Origin: Notospermus geniculatus
Lineage: Eukaryota > Nemertea > Pilidiophora > Heteronemertea > Lineidae
DNA length: 64,000 bases
Reading direction: 5' to 3'
Assembly: GCA_002633025.1 (NCBI GenBank)
Contig: NMRB01000029.1
Location: 427,035 to 491,034 of the forward strand
Made by a program: the position numbers and the translations under genes. The notes beneath the pieces were generated by a model. The model saw nothing but the letters and a program-made list of their open reading frames with translations. It did no database searches and was not told the origin of the DNA. Below, one piece after another: positions 48,201-58,992 of this stretch (positions within the stretch are counted from its first letter, which is position 1; every line of letters starts with the position of its first letter).

Positions 48201-50087
48201 AGCCTTACAAAGGAGCATTCCTACCTCTCTTAGGGCGCCGTTAAAAAACTTCAGAGCTGCAAATGAGGTAAAATCAGGTACAACAGCACACAGTGTTCCG
48301 ATGACGATCATGGCCCATTGGCAAGCAAAGTGGACCGGTTTTCGCCCAACACGGTCCGCTATAGATGTGAACAGAAGGGCGCCGACCAACACGCCTGCTA
48401 CAAACACGGACTGAGAGGTCTCGACGTAGTAGTTTCTGTCGCACACTAAGTCCCACTGTAAAAGAAACGAAGGAGGTTAGGAAATCCCTTTGAGAATGTG
48501 AACGAAGACGACTTCATGGATCAAAGCGTTGTTGTTGGAAATGACGACGTCATTCGTTGGCTCAATGGCGTTCTGTGCACAAGATGAAAACTGGTAACTA
48601 CTACCGGTGAAATGCTGGCGATAGGATTAGAAAACAACCCACGCCTCTGCCGAACCCAGCCCTAAATCGGTTGCTGATACTGGTAGTTACGCAACAAATC
48701 ATCTCCATTTTCAGCGAAATAAGTGAGTTTCAACGGTCGTTAAGTAAACCCTACCTCGGTGACAGTCGTCTTGCCGATTTCTTCGTCGTACCACCACCCA
48801 TTGGTGCAGTATTCTGTCTCGTTTGTCTCTGAGCTCAGATTGACGTACTGCTTACACTGGGAATACACTGTTTTTCCATGGACGACTTCTTGTGGTATGG
48901 CATCGGCTACGCTGACATTCGGTGGCAGGGCACAGTGATGTTCTGGTTCCCCGCCTTCAGGAAGGGTTACACGGATTTGGAGAGAAAAAAGACAGGTTTG
49001 TTCAAGGTTGATTCATGAAGCGGGACTTCATCAAATATAATTGCAAAGAACATAAAGTAATAGAGGTTGGATTCCACAGCGGACAGGTCATGATTTAGCA
49101 CCGAGGAAATGGTTTTATGTGAGAGTTAATTGCATCAGAGATTGTTATTTTGACTTTACAACCGGAGGTTGGGCATTGGTCATTTTCTCACTTATTGTCT
49201 CTGCTAATTATTTTGACGACATGTACGCTATTCATAAATGTGGCTGTTGTCCTCAATAAAGGACAAGTAGAGGATGCATTTGATGGGGTATCTCACCCAT
49301 TAATTATCTACAGCAATCACAACCGATTGTTACAATGTTCCGTTATGATTCTAGCATGATTATTCGACGTTGAAAGTGGCCTTGAAAAAATTATAGTCGT
49401 CCAGTATGTGGAACAAAAACTCTGCAGTTTTGAAACCCTCGTGCCAGTGGGCGATAAATAACATCGCATTTTCCCCATTTCCCGTCGGCGTACCGGTCGG
49501 CCCTCCACCACGAAAATTTTCTCGGGCGAATTGACCTCATACATACGACCAAAAATTTATAAGCTCGCCTTATAAATTTTTGATACGACGTATATACATC
49601 AGTGGGCAGAACTTGAATATTCCAGTGTAACCTCCGACATGAAGAAGTACAATATACTTGTTATTCAACTACCATCAAAAAAGTTATGATATTTATCGTG
49701 CCCGTTTTAAATAGCGGAATATGGAGCATGCTATTTCAAGAGAAAATTTTCATTTAAACTTAATTGATCGTTCACCGGTTTTAACCACAGTCTGCAGCCT
49801 ATATATATACATACACAACGCACATTTCAGAGTCCATGAATCACCAAATGTGTCCGTTTTTGCCATCTGCATCTAGTGCTTTAGCGTACCTGTAGAATGC
49901 CCACATTAAAAAGCTTTGCCCACATAATTATTGTCCCAATGAAAATCAACTTACCGGTGAAGACAACGACCATCATATGCCAAGTTCCCGATACGTTGAA
50001 CGAAATGGCAATGATCGTGTACATCATCAGCCGCCATCGATTGTAGTTGCCCAACCTGGCCAATGCTTTATCCACATCGAATTTCAT
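45210..50087 (-). CDS. SLC22-family transporter (organic cation/carnitine transporter-like), 9 exons
   Basis: This is a plasma-membrane MFS transporter, predicted 573 residues, typical for the family. The exons are 50087-49955, 48954-48755, 48455-48225, 48053-47857, 47309-46980, 46732-46598, 46293-46208, 45953-45760 and 45425-45210. Lengths sum to 1722 nt, and every junction is GT-AG and in phase. It starts MKFDVDKALARLGNYNRW with the first membrane segment. Exon 2 is the large extracellular loop (GEPEHHC, several cysteines, NVS/NLS/NET glycosylation sites, CTNGWWYD). Exon 3 has WDLVCDR and the MFS motif ADRVGRKP. Exon 4 has TGIVLTCE and YFIRDWR. Exon 5 has VIPESIIWL and the cytosolic loop. 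Exon 6 has YHGLSL and GLVEVPAY. Exon 8 has EIYPTNLRNAG. Exon 9 has PETQGRPLPLTIEDIENW. Substrate cannot be assigned; OCT, OCTN and related members share these motifs. Confidence 0.93.
47349..47470 (+). repeat. Two GACCCCGGTTGGGGTC-type hairpin repeats in an SLC22 intron
   Basis: CCTGAGGAAGACCCCGGTTG and CCTGAAGAAGACCCCGCTTG, each followed by GGGTCGAAAATTTGC, lie 87 bp apart. A third copy is inverted at 53090-53128. Similar CCTGAAGAAG...GAAA hairpins occur at retroelement ends in other animals; the family is not resolved here. Confidence 0.75.
47622..47752. mobile_element. Foldback MITE in an SLC22 intron
   Basis: ATTCATAGGCCTAAAGGGTG then TTTAAGACTTAG pairs with CTAAGTCTTAAACTCCCTTT then ATGAAT. 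About 130 bp. Confidence 0.75.
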
Positions 50088-51300
50088 TTTTATTCAATTT
50101 TCCATCCGTTTCGTCACTGTTGATCAAACGTCCAAAGCGTTAGGCTTTGCCTCCGATCTCCGCCGTCAGTAGTTCAAATATCAATTACCATATGATTAGA
50201 GATGAACAGTAGTTTGTCAGTTATTCCAGAAGGTCAGCAGTCCCCGATACCTATAATGTACTCTCGGAAGTCATTTCATGGTGCATTTTAACACATCGCC
50301 TTCCTATATACAAAACCAGCAAAAAGTGAAAGTTGCACCTGCAGCGATCATCGCTTTCGTTACTTCACTCTTTTTACTCATCGAGTCCATGTAGCACCTG
50401 CGGGCAAATACCGAAACTGTCACTTTCGTACACAAATCCCGAAAAACAATTTAAAGGAGTAGTCCTACTTAGCAATTCTAGGTTCGGTTCGGTTTCTCTG
50501 GAAGAAGAGTAAAATACAAATGGATGAGGAAGCCAGCCTCGTGAAGCCATTTGTTTTGTAATGTAGGACGAAACCGGACATTGCGACCCAAGCTGCTTTT
50601 ATCGGACAACAGGCCTCGTGTATGAGAACTAGGGCGCTGGTTTCGGCTAATTGGTTTCTGTATCATGGATATTTGATTGATATAAACTACCAAAAATTAC
50701 AGCTATTGTGTTTCTGATTGATCCCCGGTTGTAATCAAGAAGCAAATTAAAAGCCACCTTTGTAGTTTAGTCCGCATTAAATGTGTCATGTTTTAGCTCA
50801 ACCCAGAGCACGATTATGATTCGTTGACCATGATCGATTGTATATAACGAACGTGAATATGCTGCCCTCTCCTTCGTTCAGTTTCCCATGCACGTACATC
50901 TACCAACCAATGATTATGATTTAACATACATAATCAGATGATTTCGGGTTGATGCTGACTGAACGAGGCCGTTTAGAATTCTAACTGCCGATAATAGCGC
51001 AATTAAAAGAAATTCAAAAAGGATGAAGGCGATAAAGCATGTTGTCACGTCCTAATGACTTAATAATGTGATTTATTCATATCGATGTGACAGATCAGTG
51101 GACATTTTTGAAACAATGATACATATACGTTTGTCATATAAGCATGTTAAGAAAAAAAGTTTCATTGGCAGGACATGTTGGTGTTGGTTTAGAGTGGGAA
51201 GACGAATATGCGCAAATGGGTGTGGCAGGGATAAGCACGGCCTATTGCATCTGGTTCGCTCGCAATACAATGTGAGGACAACCACAACATTCACAACTGA
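50088..51300. other. Upstream region of the SLC22 gene, no gene recognised
   Basis: The promoter probably lies here, since exon 1 ends at 50087 and reads toward lower coordinates. I cannot point to a clear TATA or other core element. Confidence 0.4.
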
Positions 51301-51303
51301 CGC

Positions 51304-51446
51304 TAGGAATACATCGAATGCGATATTGCGTGCGATAGGGCAACGCGCGCGATTAATGAACCTTTGTTTGCATGCAGTGCGCGGCGGAAAATAACAAAGC
51401 CTTTGCCGCGTGCGTCAACGCATCGCGTTCGGTGTATTCCTAGCCT
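51304..51446. mobile_element. MITE, GCTAGGAATACA family
   Basis: GCTAGGAATACATCGAATGCG-like left end and CGCGTTCGGTGTATTCCTAGC right end. A related element with AGGCTAGGGGTACACTG ends is nested at 56641-56783. Confidence 0.8.
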
Positions 51447-51517
51447 GAGAAAAATCGCCATCCAACACGGCCGCTTGCTTCTGGCACCCTTCGTCACAGA
51501 AGAATCCTGAGATTACG

Positions 51518-51665
51518 GAGGTTTAGAAATCAAACGATAAAGGTAAACGTTAACGACAACCTTATTTTTGTACCGAAAATGCAATATAAAATCTGCTTGA
51601 TGTATAGTATGAAAAATAACGTTGTAGTAAAGTTTACGTTTGTCGTTTGATTTCTAAACCTCCCT
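51518..51665. mobile_element. Foldback MITE, GGAGGTTTAGAAATCAAACG family
   Basis: GGAGGTTTAGAAATCAAACG and its complement form the ends, with AACGTTAACGACAACSTTAT inside. A near copy is at 52651-52809, and the flanks (TGAGATTAC left, CTAATATCAGAGTTCTGTG right) also match, so the mobile or duplicated unit is larger than the foldback. Confidence 0.85.
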
Positions 51666-51714
51666 AATATCAGAGTTCTGTGTGCGGTGACGAAGGAGCG
51701 AGCGCTGATATTTT

Positions 51715-51925
51715 CTGGGATGGCAAGAGCGCTACCACTGAGCTAAATCCCCATCTAGCGACCGCTCGCATCTATCTGTTACCATTCGCAAGCAAGAACG
51801 GCCAACAACGCTATTGAGCTGAATTGCGATCTATCAAGGCACGACCTCGTTCGTCTGGCACCCTCCCCAGCATGACGGGCCAACAGCATCACAACTGAAC
51901 TATAAATCCCTGTGGGTTCGAATGA
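51715..51925 (-). mobile_element. Cluster of three tRNA 5'-half-like segments (SINE heads)
   Basis: On the minus strand, GGGGATTTAGCTCAGTGGTA then GCGCTCTTGCC is a good tRNA 5' half with an A box. Two weaker relatives (GCAATTCAGCTCAATAGCG and ATTTATAGTTCAGTTGTGATG) lie at roughly 70-110 bp spacing. No complete tRNA with a matching B box is present. Confidence 0.45.
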
Positions 51926-52650
51926 AAATTTCCCGACAGTCACACGAAAAGGAAATATACGCCACCCATGCACACGCATGGCTCTGTTTACATGTATAAT
52001 CCAAAAATTCATAAGCAAGCCATAAATCTTACCTCAGAAGTGCACGATGTCCTTGTTAATTTAAATGACAACAATTAACCGAAAATGTCACGCTGACGCC
52101 TATTTCCCTAGGTTGATCGGATTCTGATCAACGTACATTCCGATCTGCTACGAATACTGACACTAGAAAGTCGTGTTCAGTTGTGAATGAATTGTTTTTA
52201 TTGCACAGGCTTACTCCTGTGCCACATATTTATATAGGCCATGTATTCCTCGGCAATAACAACCAAGTAATGAATTGGCCAATCAAGCAAATAATGAATT
52301 TATCTGGCTATTTAAAGCCCAATGTAGCCCGAGTGCACTTTTGAAAGTCATTGATTTGCTCTGAGCATTACTACATGTACATGTGCGGTACATGTACGGA
52401 ATAGGTAACACCAATCACGCAAACCACGCGAGAATACGCGTGGGTTTGAACTGATAGTACACAGATGCCACCTATTATTCATGACGATTCAAGGTGTGAT
52501 TGGCCGTGCTTGGTGAACTGCATCTCTCGAACAATGTGCCTCTATAAGAGGAAGAGGAGGAGAATGCGACGCAGAGGGAAACGACGGTGGCAGAGGACGA
52601 AATATCTAGCTGTTATCAGAAAAAGCGATTATTGTCTCTGAGATTACGGA

Positions 52651-52809
52651 GGTTTAGAAATCAAACGATAAAGATAAACGTTAACGACAACGTTATTTTT
52701 GTACCGAAAATGCAATATAAAATCTGCTTAATGTACATGTATACGGTAGTATGAAAAAAATAACGTTGTCGTAAAGTTTACGTTTGTCATTTGATTTCTA
52801 AACCTCCCT
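52651..52809. mobile_element. Foldback MITE, GGAGGTTTAGAAATCAAACG family, second copy
   Basis: Same ends and flanks as 51518-51665. The interior carries an extra ACATGTATACGG. Confidence 0.85.
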
Positions 52810-52986
52810 AATATCAGAGTTCTGTGTGCGGTGACGAAATGTCTTAGCTGTTTTTTGTTTTGTTTTTTATTTTGTTTTTTTTTAATCAATTGTTTTAATC
52901 TATCTATATCTAAATGCTTTAGTCCAAATGCTATGATTTTATGTAGTGCTTAGAAAATGTATTACATTGTAAGCACTTTAATATAA

Positions 52987-53018
52987 TAAATATTATATTA
53001 TTATTATTATTATTATTG
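52987..53018 (+). repeat. ATT microsatellite
   Basis: (ATT)n of about ten units. Confidence 0.95.
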
Positions 53019-53430
53019 TACAAAGAAAGAAATAGCACTAAAATTGACACACAACGTGATAATATACAGGAAGTCCACTTCCAGATTTTGCAAATTTTCG
53101 ACCCCAACCGGGGTCTTCTTCAGGCTGGCACTTAACAGTACAAGACTCTAGAATAGACTGAGCTGAGTCCCTGAAGTAGATCTAAATATCCCTGCAAACA
53201 AGATGAGTGAGCAATTAAGAAANGCGACACGGATTTCGAGAGCGTGAAGAAAAAATGTAATTGTATTTCTTTTTTTCCGTCAGGGCCGACGCTATAGCAT
53301 TATTGGCCCTGGTAAGTACGGAGGAGGCCATCACAAGCTACTCATTCCTCAGTAATTGGTGTCTAAAACACAAGCTTTAATGGAAGGCACATGGTCCATG
53401 GACCATTTCATTCTAGTTCGCGGGGATTCG

Positions 53431-53566
53431 GCCGCGCGCACACTGCGAGCGAAATGGCGAAGCGAAGCGAATTTCCATTGTCCTGTAGCGTTACAGGCCA
53501 TTGTCATGCTCCCCGATCTTTTCACCACATCGCTTCGCTTCGCCGTTTCGCTCGCAGTGTGAACCT
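53431..53566. mobile_element. Foldback element with CACACTGCGAGCGAAA arms
   Basis: CGCACACTGCGAGCGAAATG then GCGAAGCGAAGCGA pairs with TCGCTTCGCTTCGCCGTTTC then GCTCGCAGTGTG. It abuts the 53600-54176 element and shares the CACACTG end type. Confidence 0.7.
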
Positions 53567-53599
53567 GGCCTAAGTCGCCACAGTGTGAGCTGGGCTTAA

Positions 53600-54176
53600 G
53601 GCTTCCTGTACATAGAAGTATACGGTATTCGGTATTTGGTGCACGTTTCGTAATGCACGCGTATACCAGAAAACGAACAAGCTTATTTCAATGAGCGGGT
53701 TACATAGCCCTATACGAGGAACGGTGCACGCTATTCGCGTATACAAGGAATCGCGCTTGCACGATTTTTCCTCTGCTTATACTGACCGTGGTCGGGAGAA
53801 TAGGCATAGATTGGTCAGTTTACTCATTTCTAAATAATATTTTCGTTGATGTTCACCAGAAATATATTCCCGGCAATCAAAATCAAAGTAAATATTGGTA
53901 TTCGCTAGTATATGATTGTGAAACAAAGTTCAGGTTCGATAATTCAGCAAAGCAAATATTTTACAGAATGTCCCCAAAATGCTAACTCTTTCTCGGTCAC
54001 TCCGGGGATGGGTCCTGACACATCCTCTACATGACTTAGTACATTCCGTCAATGCAAATCAAACGACCAAATTGCCGAGTTCAGCCCAGCGTATATCCTA
54101 TATAAATCGCCGTGTCCGTATACCGTATACCGTATAGAGTATACCGAGTACCGTATACTTCTATGTACAGGAAGCC
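53600..54176. mobile_element. Harbinger-like non-autonomous element, 577 bp
   Basis: GGCTTCCTGTACATAGAAGT then ATACGG and its complement at the right end, flanked by TAA at 53597-53599 and 54177-54179. The inner ends hold repeated GTATAC palindromes. No transposase frame. Confidence 0.88.
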
Positions 54177-54232
54177 TAAAGGGCCCTAAAAATATCATCG
54201 AGAAGTGACATTACATCTACTACTGACAAGCT

Positions 54233-54551
54233 TTATCGACGTAGTCTAGTCACATCTCGCGGTAACTGCTTTTCCCACGCATGTGCAGTTCTTGAAGAGT
54301 TCGCTCTGATTGGTGTAAATGGATCGGGTGACGTCACATTACCACTGAGCGTCTTCCTGAGCCACTGCTTCACTCCATTTGGAACAACCATACCGAGGAG
54401 ATGGTAGACACTCTGCTTCACTTCATTTGGGTGGTCAGCTAAATCCTCATAGTCAAGCCGGAACACCCGGCCGGGATATTTCCCCATCAGTTTTTCGCGG
54501 AGAAGGATGTCTCGGTACATCACTGCACACAGTTTGTCGGTTTTCTCTGAA
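54233..54551 (-). pseudogene. Carbohydrate sulfotransferase C-terminal fragment
   Basis: The protein reads SSEKTDKLCAVMYRDILLR onward, then KYPGRVFRLDYEDLADHP, a VKQWL helix, SPDPFTPIRANSSRTAHAWE and LPRDVTRLRR before a stop. The YPGR, L.YEDLA..P and R..S...A..W pattern is that of the Golgi CHST family (Gal/GalNAc/GlcNAc 6-O-sulfotransferases, PAPS-dependent), from just after the 3'-phosphate-binding helix. The 5' two thirds, including the PAPS-binding RTGS loop, are absent, and an inverted-repeat element begins at 54555. The C-terminus also stops short of the usual C...M..LGY end, although a related stretch (VVDVMSLLDD) follows in another frame. It is either a relic or one exon (acceptor TGCAG at 54552) of a gene whose other exons I cannot find. 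Confidence 0.75.
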
Positions 54552-54554
54552 CTG

Positions 54555-55590
54555 CAGTCGACCCGCAAAGGTCCTTTTCTACGGCAGATTTATTTTGCAC
54601 GCGGGAAAACAACAGGCGATCGGGGACCTCGACAAGGCTTCTCGAGTACCTCATTCGAGAAATCGGACACCTTGCACAAAATTGCGTTTATCGAGAAGAC
54701 CGTTCAAATTCAACCACATAAACCACATATCAGTATTTAGCTAAGACATTGAGCTTTCCATTAAGTGTAACTTATTTTGGCATAAGGCAAACGAGTAAAG
54801 AGAAATCGTTTAAGAAATTTCGTCCTCCGCACAGAATTGGAGGTCACTTGGAGTAGAGCGTTGTTAAAAACATCGTCATAACTCCATAAATACTTGCCTG
54901 CATAAAACCAGCAAAACTGAATGGATGGAGAAACTATATATCTCCAATCTGTGTTAATTTCATACATCGGTATGGTATTCCAAGTTTTTGTACGCAGTTT
55001 GAACAACAATAGGTAACAATTCTCGCAGCCATAAACCTGGTTCCTTGGCGGCCGACATGGCGCTGACTGACGATTCGACCAGTCAGCGCCACCGTCGGAG
55101 CCCATGGAACCAGTAGACAATGGATAAAGCGAGAGATTTCTTGAAAATGTGGTTGTGTTTCGGGGTGATTGTCAACCCCTCAGACATGCGCGCATAAAAC
55201 CACGCTTCGCATGTGGATTCTTCTATGTTATAATAACCCGAATGACCTAAGCAGAAGTTTCAAAATACTATTCCAAGAAAGTGTACGTACTTTGAAGAAC
55301 GCCTGTTTTCGAAAACACAAGGTTACCTTTCGATCGATAACTCGGCCAAAACTGAACCGATTTCGATGAAATTTTCGGCAACTTTCGTAGAGAAACATCC
55401 ATCAACATGTAAACATCACGCCACTTTCAAACGTCTGACTAATCGTGCGTAATTAGTGATTGTTTTATAGCGTCTGCTACGCCTACATGTACGTCACTGC
55501 CTCGCTTTCGTTCAGTCATTTAGCAGTTAGTAGCGCCAAATACCGCGGCTGACACGTCGTGGCGCTGTTCACACCTTTGCGGGTCGACTG
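54555..55590. mobile_element. 1.04-kb element with 18-bp inverted ends abutting the CHST fragment
   Basis: CAGTCGACCCGCAAAGGT at the left and its exact complement at the right. I see no target-site duplication. The interior has no recognisable transposase. Confidence 0.55.
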
Positions 55591-55796
55591 TCACGTGGAT
55601 TTTCCTGTGTATTGGTCCGCTAGAACTTTGCTGCAATCTTTTAGCAATAACCGCGGCTGATTGCTCCTATTCAGTTAGTGTTATTCGCCTCATTGTCGCT
55701 GTGGAATCTGATACGGGGAGTTAGAGTATAGAGTAGGCCTACCATCAAACCTACCAATCTCTAAAACAAACAAACATACATGTATATAACACTTAT

Positions 55797-55990
55797 TATT
55801 GGATTTGATTTTGGAACGGATATTAGCCGTCGTTAACAGCTGCCAGAGATTATTTGGGGTTTTTCTATTCAATTGTGATAAATGCTTATGTGGCAGCTCG
55901 ACCATCCTGCGTGTCAGTCTGGAGAGAGACATCAAGCAACATGATGCAAAACCTACAACTCTGCATTCTTTTATTTTCCTTGTGTAAGTA
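55797..55990 (+). repeat. Signal-exon block, first copy (second at 62405-62585)
   Basis: The 190-bp stretch covering the leader and first exon of the kringle gene is repeated about 6.6 kb downstream. Shared features are CAGCTGCCAG, GGAGAGAGACATC and the CTACAACTCTGCATTCT coding stretch. Confidence 0.8.
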
Positions 55991-56066
55991 GCTCAGAATT
56001 TCAAACCTGGGACCTTATTCACAAGAACTCGTAACGTGAAGGGTAGTGAATCATTCGTTGGACTTT

Positions 56067-56879
56067 TGCCAACCTGACACTTGCACGATTTTCGTTCCCG
56101 CACTGGCGCGCACTTAGGCGTGCCAATGATTAAAGTATTCGGGAACGAGCGTGACTGAGGAGTGTGTGAAGGGTGCCTGCCATACAGGGAGAATTTTGAC
56201 ATGTTCAAAAATTCGGCACGCATCAATGATCGCCACTTCTGTGAACCATGCGCGAACTCTGCGCGAACACTGCCGACGGTGCCAGTCAATGCGCGAACTC
56301 TGCGCGAAAACTGCCGACGGTGCCTGTCAATGCGCGAAGTCGTCGTGGCGATGCGGGAAGACAGCGGTACTATACGTGTCGTGCGTGACACTGCGGGACC
56401 ATGCGGTACGGTAGACGTGAACAATGGGCGAACAATACTTAACCTATGCGTAAACAAGTCGCAGCGCATTGCGAGACCGCGCGTAGAGGCCTGTTCACAC
56501 CAAAACCGCGCCGCGGGCCGCGATGGCGAAAAACGACGCCCGCCGTTCACCGCCGGGAAAATAATTTCGATGGATTTTCAATTAAAAGAGTCACACCAAA
56601 GACGCGCGCTCGCCGCCACCCGAAAAAACTTTTGTAGTAAGGCTAGGGGTACACTGAACGCGATTTACCCATCGTGCGCGTTGTTTCTTTGTTATTTCAT
56701 GCCGCAATGCCTCCGAAACAAAAGAGATTCCTGCGAAAATCGCGCGCGATGGGTAAATCGCCTTCAGTGTATCCCTAGCCTCACTTGTGCGAACGGGGTG
56801 CAAACACGGCTTCACTGAAATGGCACGCCTTGTCAAGACGCATTGCGGGGACAAAAATCGTGCAAGTGTCAGGGTGGCA
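56067..56879. mobile_element. About 810-bp inverted-repeat element in kringle gene intron 1
   Basis: Left end TGCCAACCTGACACTTGCAC, right end GTGCAAGTGTCAGGGTGGCA. Inside are two tandem units of about 45 bp (ATGCGCGAACTCTGCGCGAA type, about 56250-56335) and a nested 143-bp MITE at 56641-56783. Confidence 0.8.
56641..56783. mobile_element. Nested MITE, AGGCTAGGGGTACACTG ends
   Basis: AGGCTAGGGGTACACTGAAC and the complement of GTGTATCCCTAGCCT, with GCGATTTACCCATCG inner arms. Confidence 0.82.
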
Positions 56880-57127
56880 TTATAGTGAACAATAGGTTTG
56901 CTACAAACGGACAATAGTTTCCGCACTCCGCACTCCGCGTTGCCGCAAAGTTGTGACAGTTTCGTCAATAGCTCCCATCTTTAGTTTTAAAATATTAAAA
57001 CCCTGTGGCAATCAGCAGTGCTTATATTTTGAAAATAACCGATTCCATTTGAATTTCAAAGACAATAGTATATATGACATTATTATAGGCTGTTTGTCAA
57101 GAACCTCTACCACATTTTGTTTTCCAG

Positions 57128-57142
57128 GGCTATGTGGACAAG
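57128..57142 (+). CDS. 15-nt microexon of the kringle gene
   Basis: TTTTGTTTTCCAG precedes GGCTATGTGGACAAG, which is followed by GTAAGG. It is phase 1 at both ends and completes the hydrophobic core and cleavage region of the signal peptide. It is supported only by splice signals and phase, not by similarity. Confidence 0.6.
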
Positions 57143-57410
57143 GTAAGGTTCCTAACTTCACCAGCTGTGGAGTCCCTCCAACAGAACTCGTTTATCAGTT
57201 AGCCTATCTGTTACATGTACCTACAAACTCCGTATAAGGTGGGCCTATCAGTATCATGGCACAAAATGACTGATGCACAGGTTTTATGAGACTGAAGACA
57301 GCTTTTACAAGTTACACTCGACGCAAAGGTCCCGGAACGCCGCGCAGCGGCCAGAGAGCGAAGCTGCTACCGGCTCAGGCGGTCCAACTCTGAATTTCGC
57401 CTTATATATC

Positions 57411-58222
57411 GGGTGGCCCCCCAAAAAACGTGTCCAACTTCAAATCTTGATTTCTCAACAACTGCCCATTAGAATTCAATGAAATTTGGTGCTGTATCAT
57501 TTAAAGATGTTTTGTTTAACGTGTGAAATTTTTGCATTTATACCTTTGGTATTAGGGCCGTATCACTCACTGAAAATAAAAATCATGGTAAAAAAAGGTG
57601 ATTCCGGAATCCAATAGGATACGAAAAAACCCATCCCGGACTTCAAATTGCTATTTCTCAAAAACTATTTAATACAACCCCAAGAAAATTTATTCAGTAC
57701 TGTTCCGTGGCAATGTTTGTACAATGTGAACGTTTCAGCTCAATATCTTTGGTATTAAGACTGTAGCACCAAATATAAAAACCATAGTAATCATTGATCA
57801 TATTTTAAGAGACAATGGTGAAACTTTGAAACGCTAGCTTCAAATATGGTGTTGTAGTAATTAGCGCCACGGCGTAGACACTGAAGTTATTGGATTAATA
57901 CTTTCACATATTAGAGCCAATATCACGAGGCGGTGTTAGACAAAATTTCATTAAGTTGTAGTAAAGTATTTTTGAGAAATGAAAATTTAAAGTTCGGGAA
58001 ATTTTTATCCACCCATTTCTTATAGGACTCCGGAATCGCATTTTTTCCCTATGATTTTTAAATTGAGTGATACGGCCTCAATACCAAAGCTATCAAAGCA
58101 AAAATTTTATACGTTAAACAAAACATCTTTAAATGATATGGTGCCAAATTTCATTGAATTATAACGGACAGTTGTTGAAAAATCGAAATTTGAAATTCGG
58201 CACGTTTTTTTGGGCCATCCTG
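57411..58222. mobile_element. About 810-bp long-arm foldback in kringle gene intron 2
   Basis: GGGTGGCCCCCCAAAAAACG at the left pairs with CGTTTTTTTGGGCCATCC at the right. Imperfect complementarity continues through most of each arm (for example AACAAAACATCTTTAAATGA and its complement). No coding frame remains. Confidence 0.82.
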
Positions 58223-58468
58223 GCAAACAGCATGCCAAAAACACCCTCTAAGGCATAGTTAAGCGCTGAAACTTCGCGTGAGAATTAAGGAGGACAGGAA
58301 AGGATGTATCGATGGTGAAATCAGTCACTTTGCCGAGCGGTTTATTTGTAAATTTAGATTTAATTCCCAACTTATATGAATTGATGACGTCACAATGACG
58401 TCGCGGATTTACCCAAAGCGCATCATCGCGTTGCCTTTGAGGTGTAGCGCACGTCACAGGTCTTGCAC

Positions 58469-58541
58469 GTCTGGTTGGTTCAGGGCGGAATGATCGTTGC
58501 TTCACATTCCAGGGCCCCGGGTTCGAATTCCGTCCACTGCT
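58469..58541 (+). mobile_element. tRNA-derived SINE head
   Basis: TGGTTGGTTCAGGGCGGAAT is A-box-like, and CCCGGGTTCGAATTCCG is a good B box with paired arm, followed by T-rich sequence. The acceptor stem does not pair well, so a functional tRNA is unlikely. Confidence 0.6.
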
Positions 58542-58820
58542 TTTTCCTTTTTGTCTTGTCGTCTTCTTCTTTTATCATCTTTTGTATTGTATTCTTTTTT
58601 TTCGAGATGTTGCAATTTCTACCATATGCGAAATAAATCATCAATTGAGGCGCAGGATAGTCGAGAATTACGGCTGTTCTTAGGGGTACGGCAGTCAGTA
58701 TTCCCACTCTGGGCCTGGCCCTAACCCTAATCCTGATGACAAATGTATCAAAAACTGCCGTAACAATAGCAGCACCTGGTTTTACCCATATAAAAGCAAT
58801 AATGACCTAGACTTTAATAA

Positions 58821-58877
58821 CTGTTTCCCTGGCTTCAGGGACATCAACGTCGGTGTCCGCTGAAGCCAGGGAAACAG
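58821..58877. repeat. Strong hairpin, CTGTTTCCCTGGCTTCAG
   Basis: An 18-bp arm and exact complement around a 21-base loop, in intron 2 of the kringle gene. Confidence 0.85.
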
Positions 58878-58992
58878 CCCAGCCCCCCCCCAAAAACACA
58901 GCCAACACATAACAGCCCCTTGCAGTTCCCTCACTCTGGATAACTTATAAAGGTGAGAAAATCCCTTTCGGACTTTTTTTCAGCTGCCTATG

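Noticed and set aside
54761-55120. 119-codon minus-strand frame as an upstream sulfotransferase exon
   Set aside because: It lacks PAPS-binding or other sulfotransferase motifs and lies within the inverted-repeat element.
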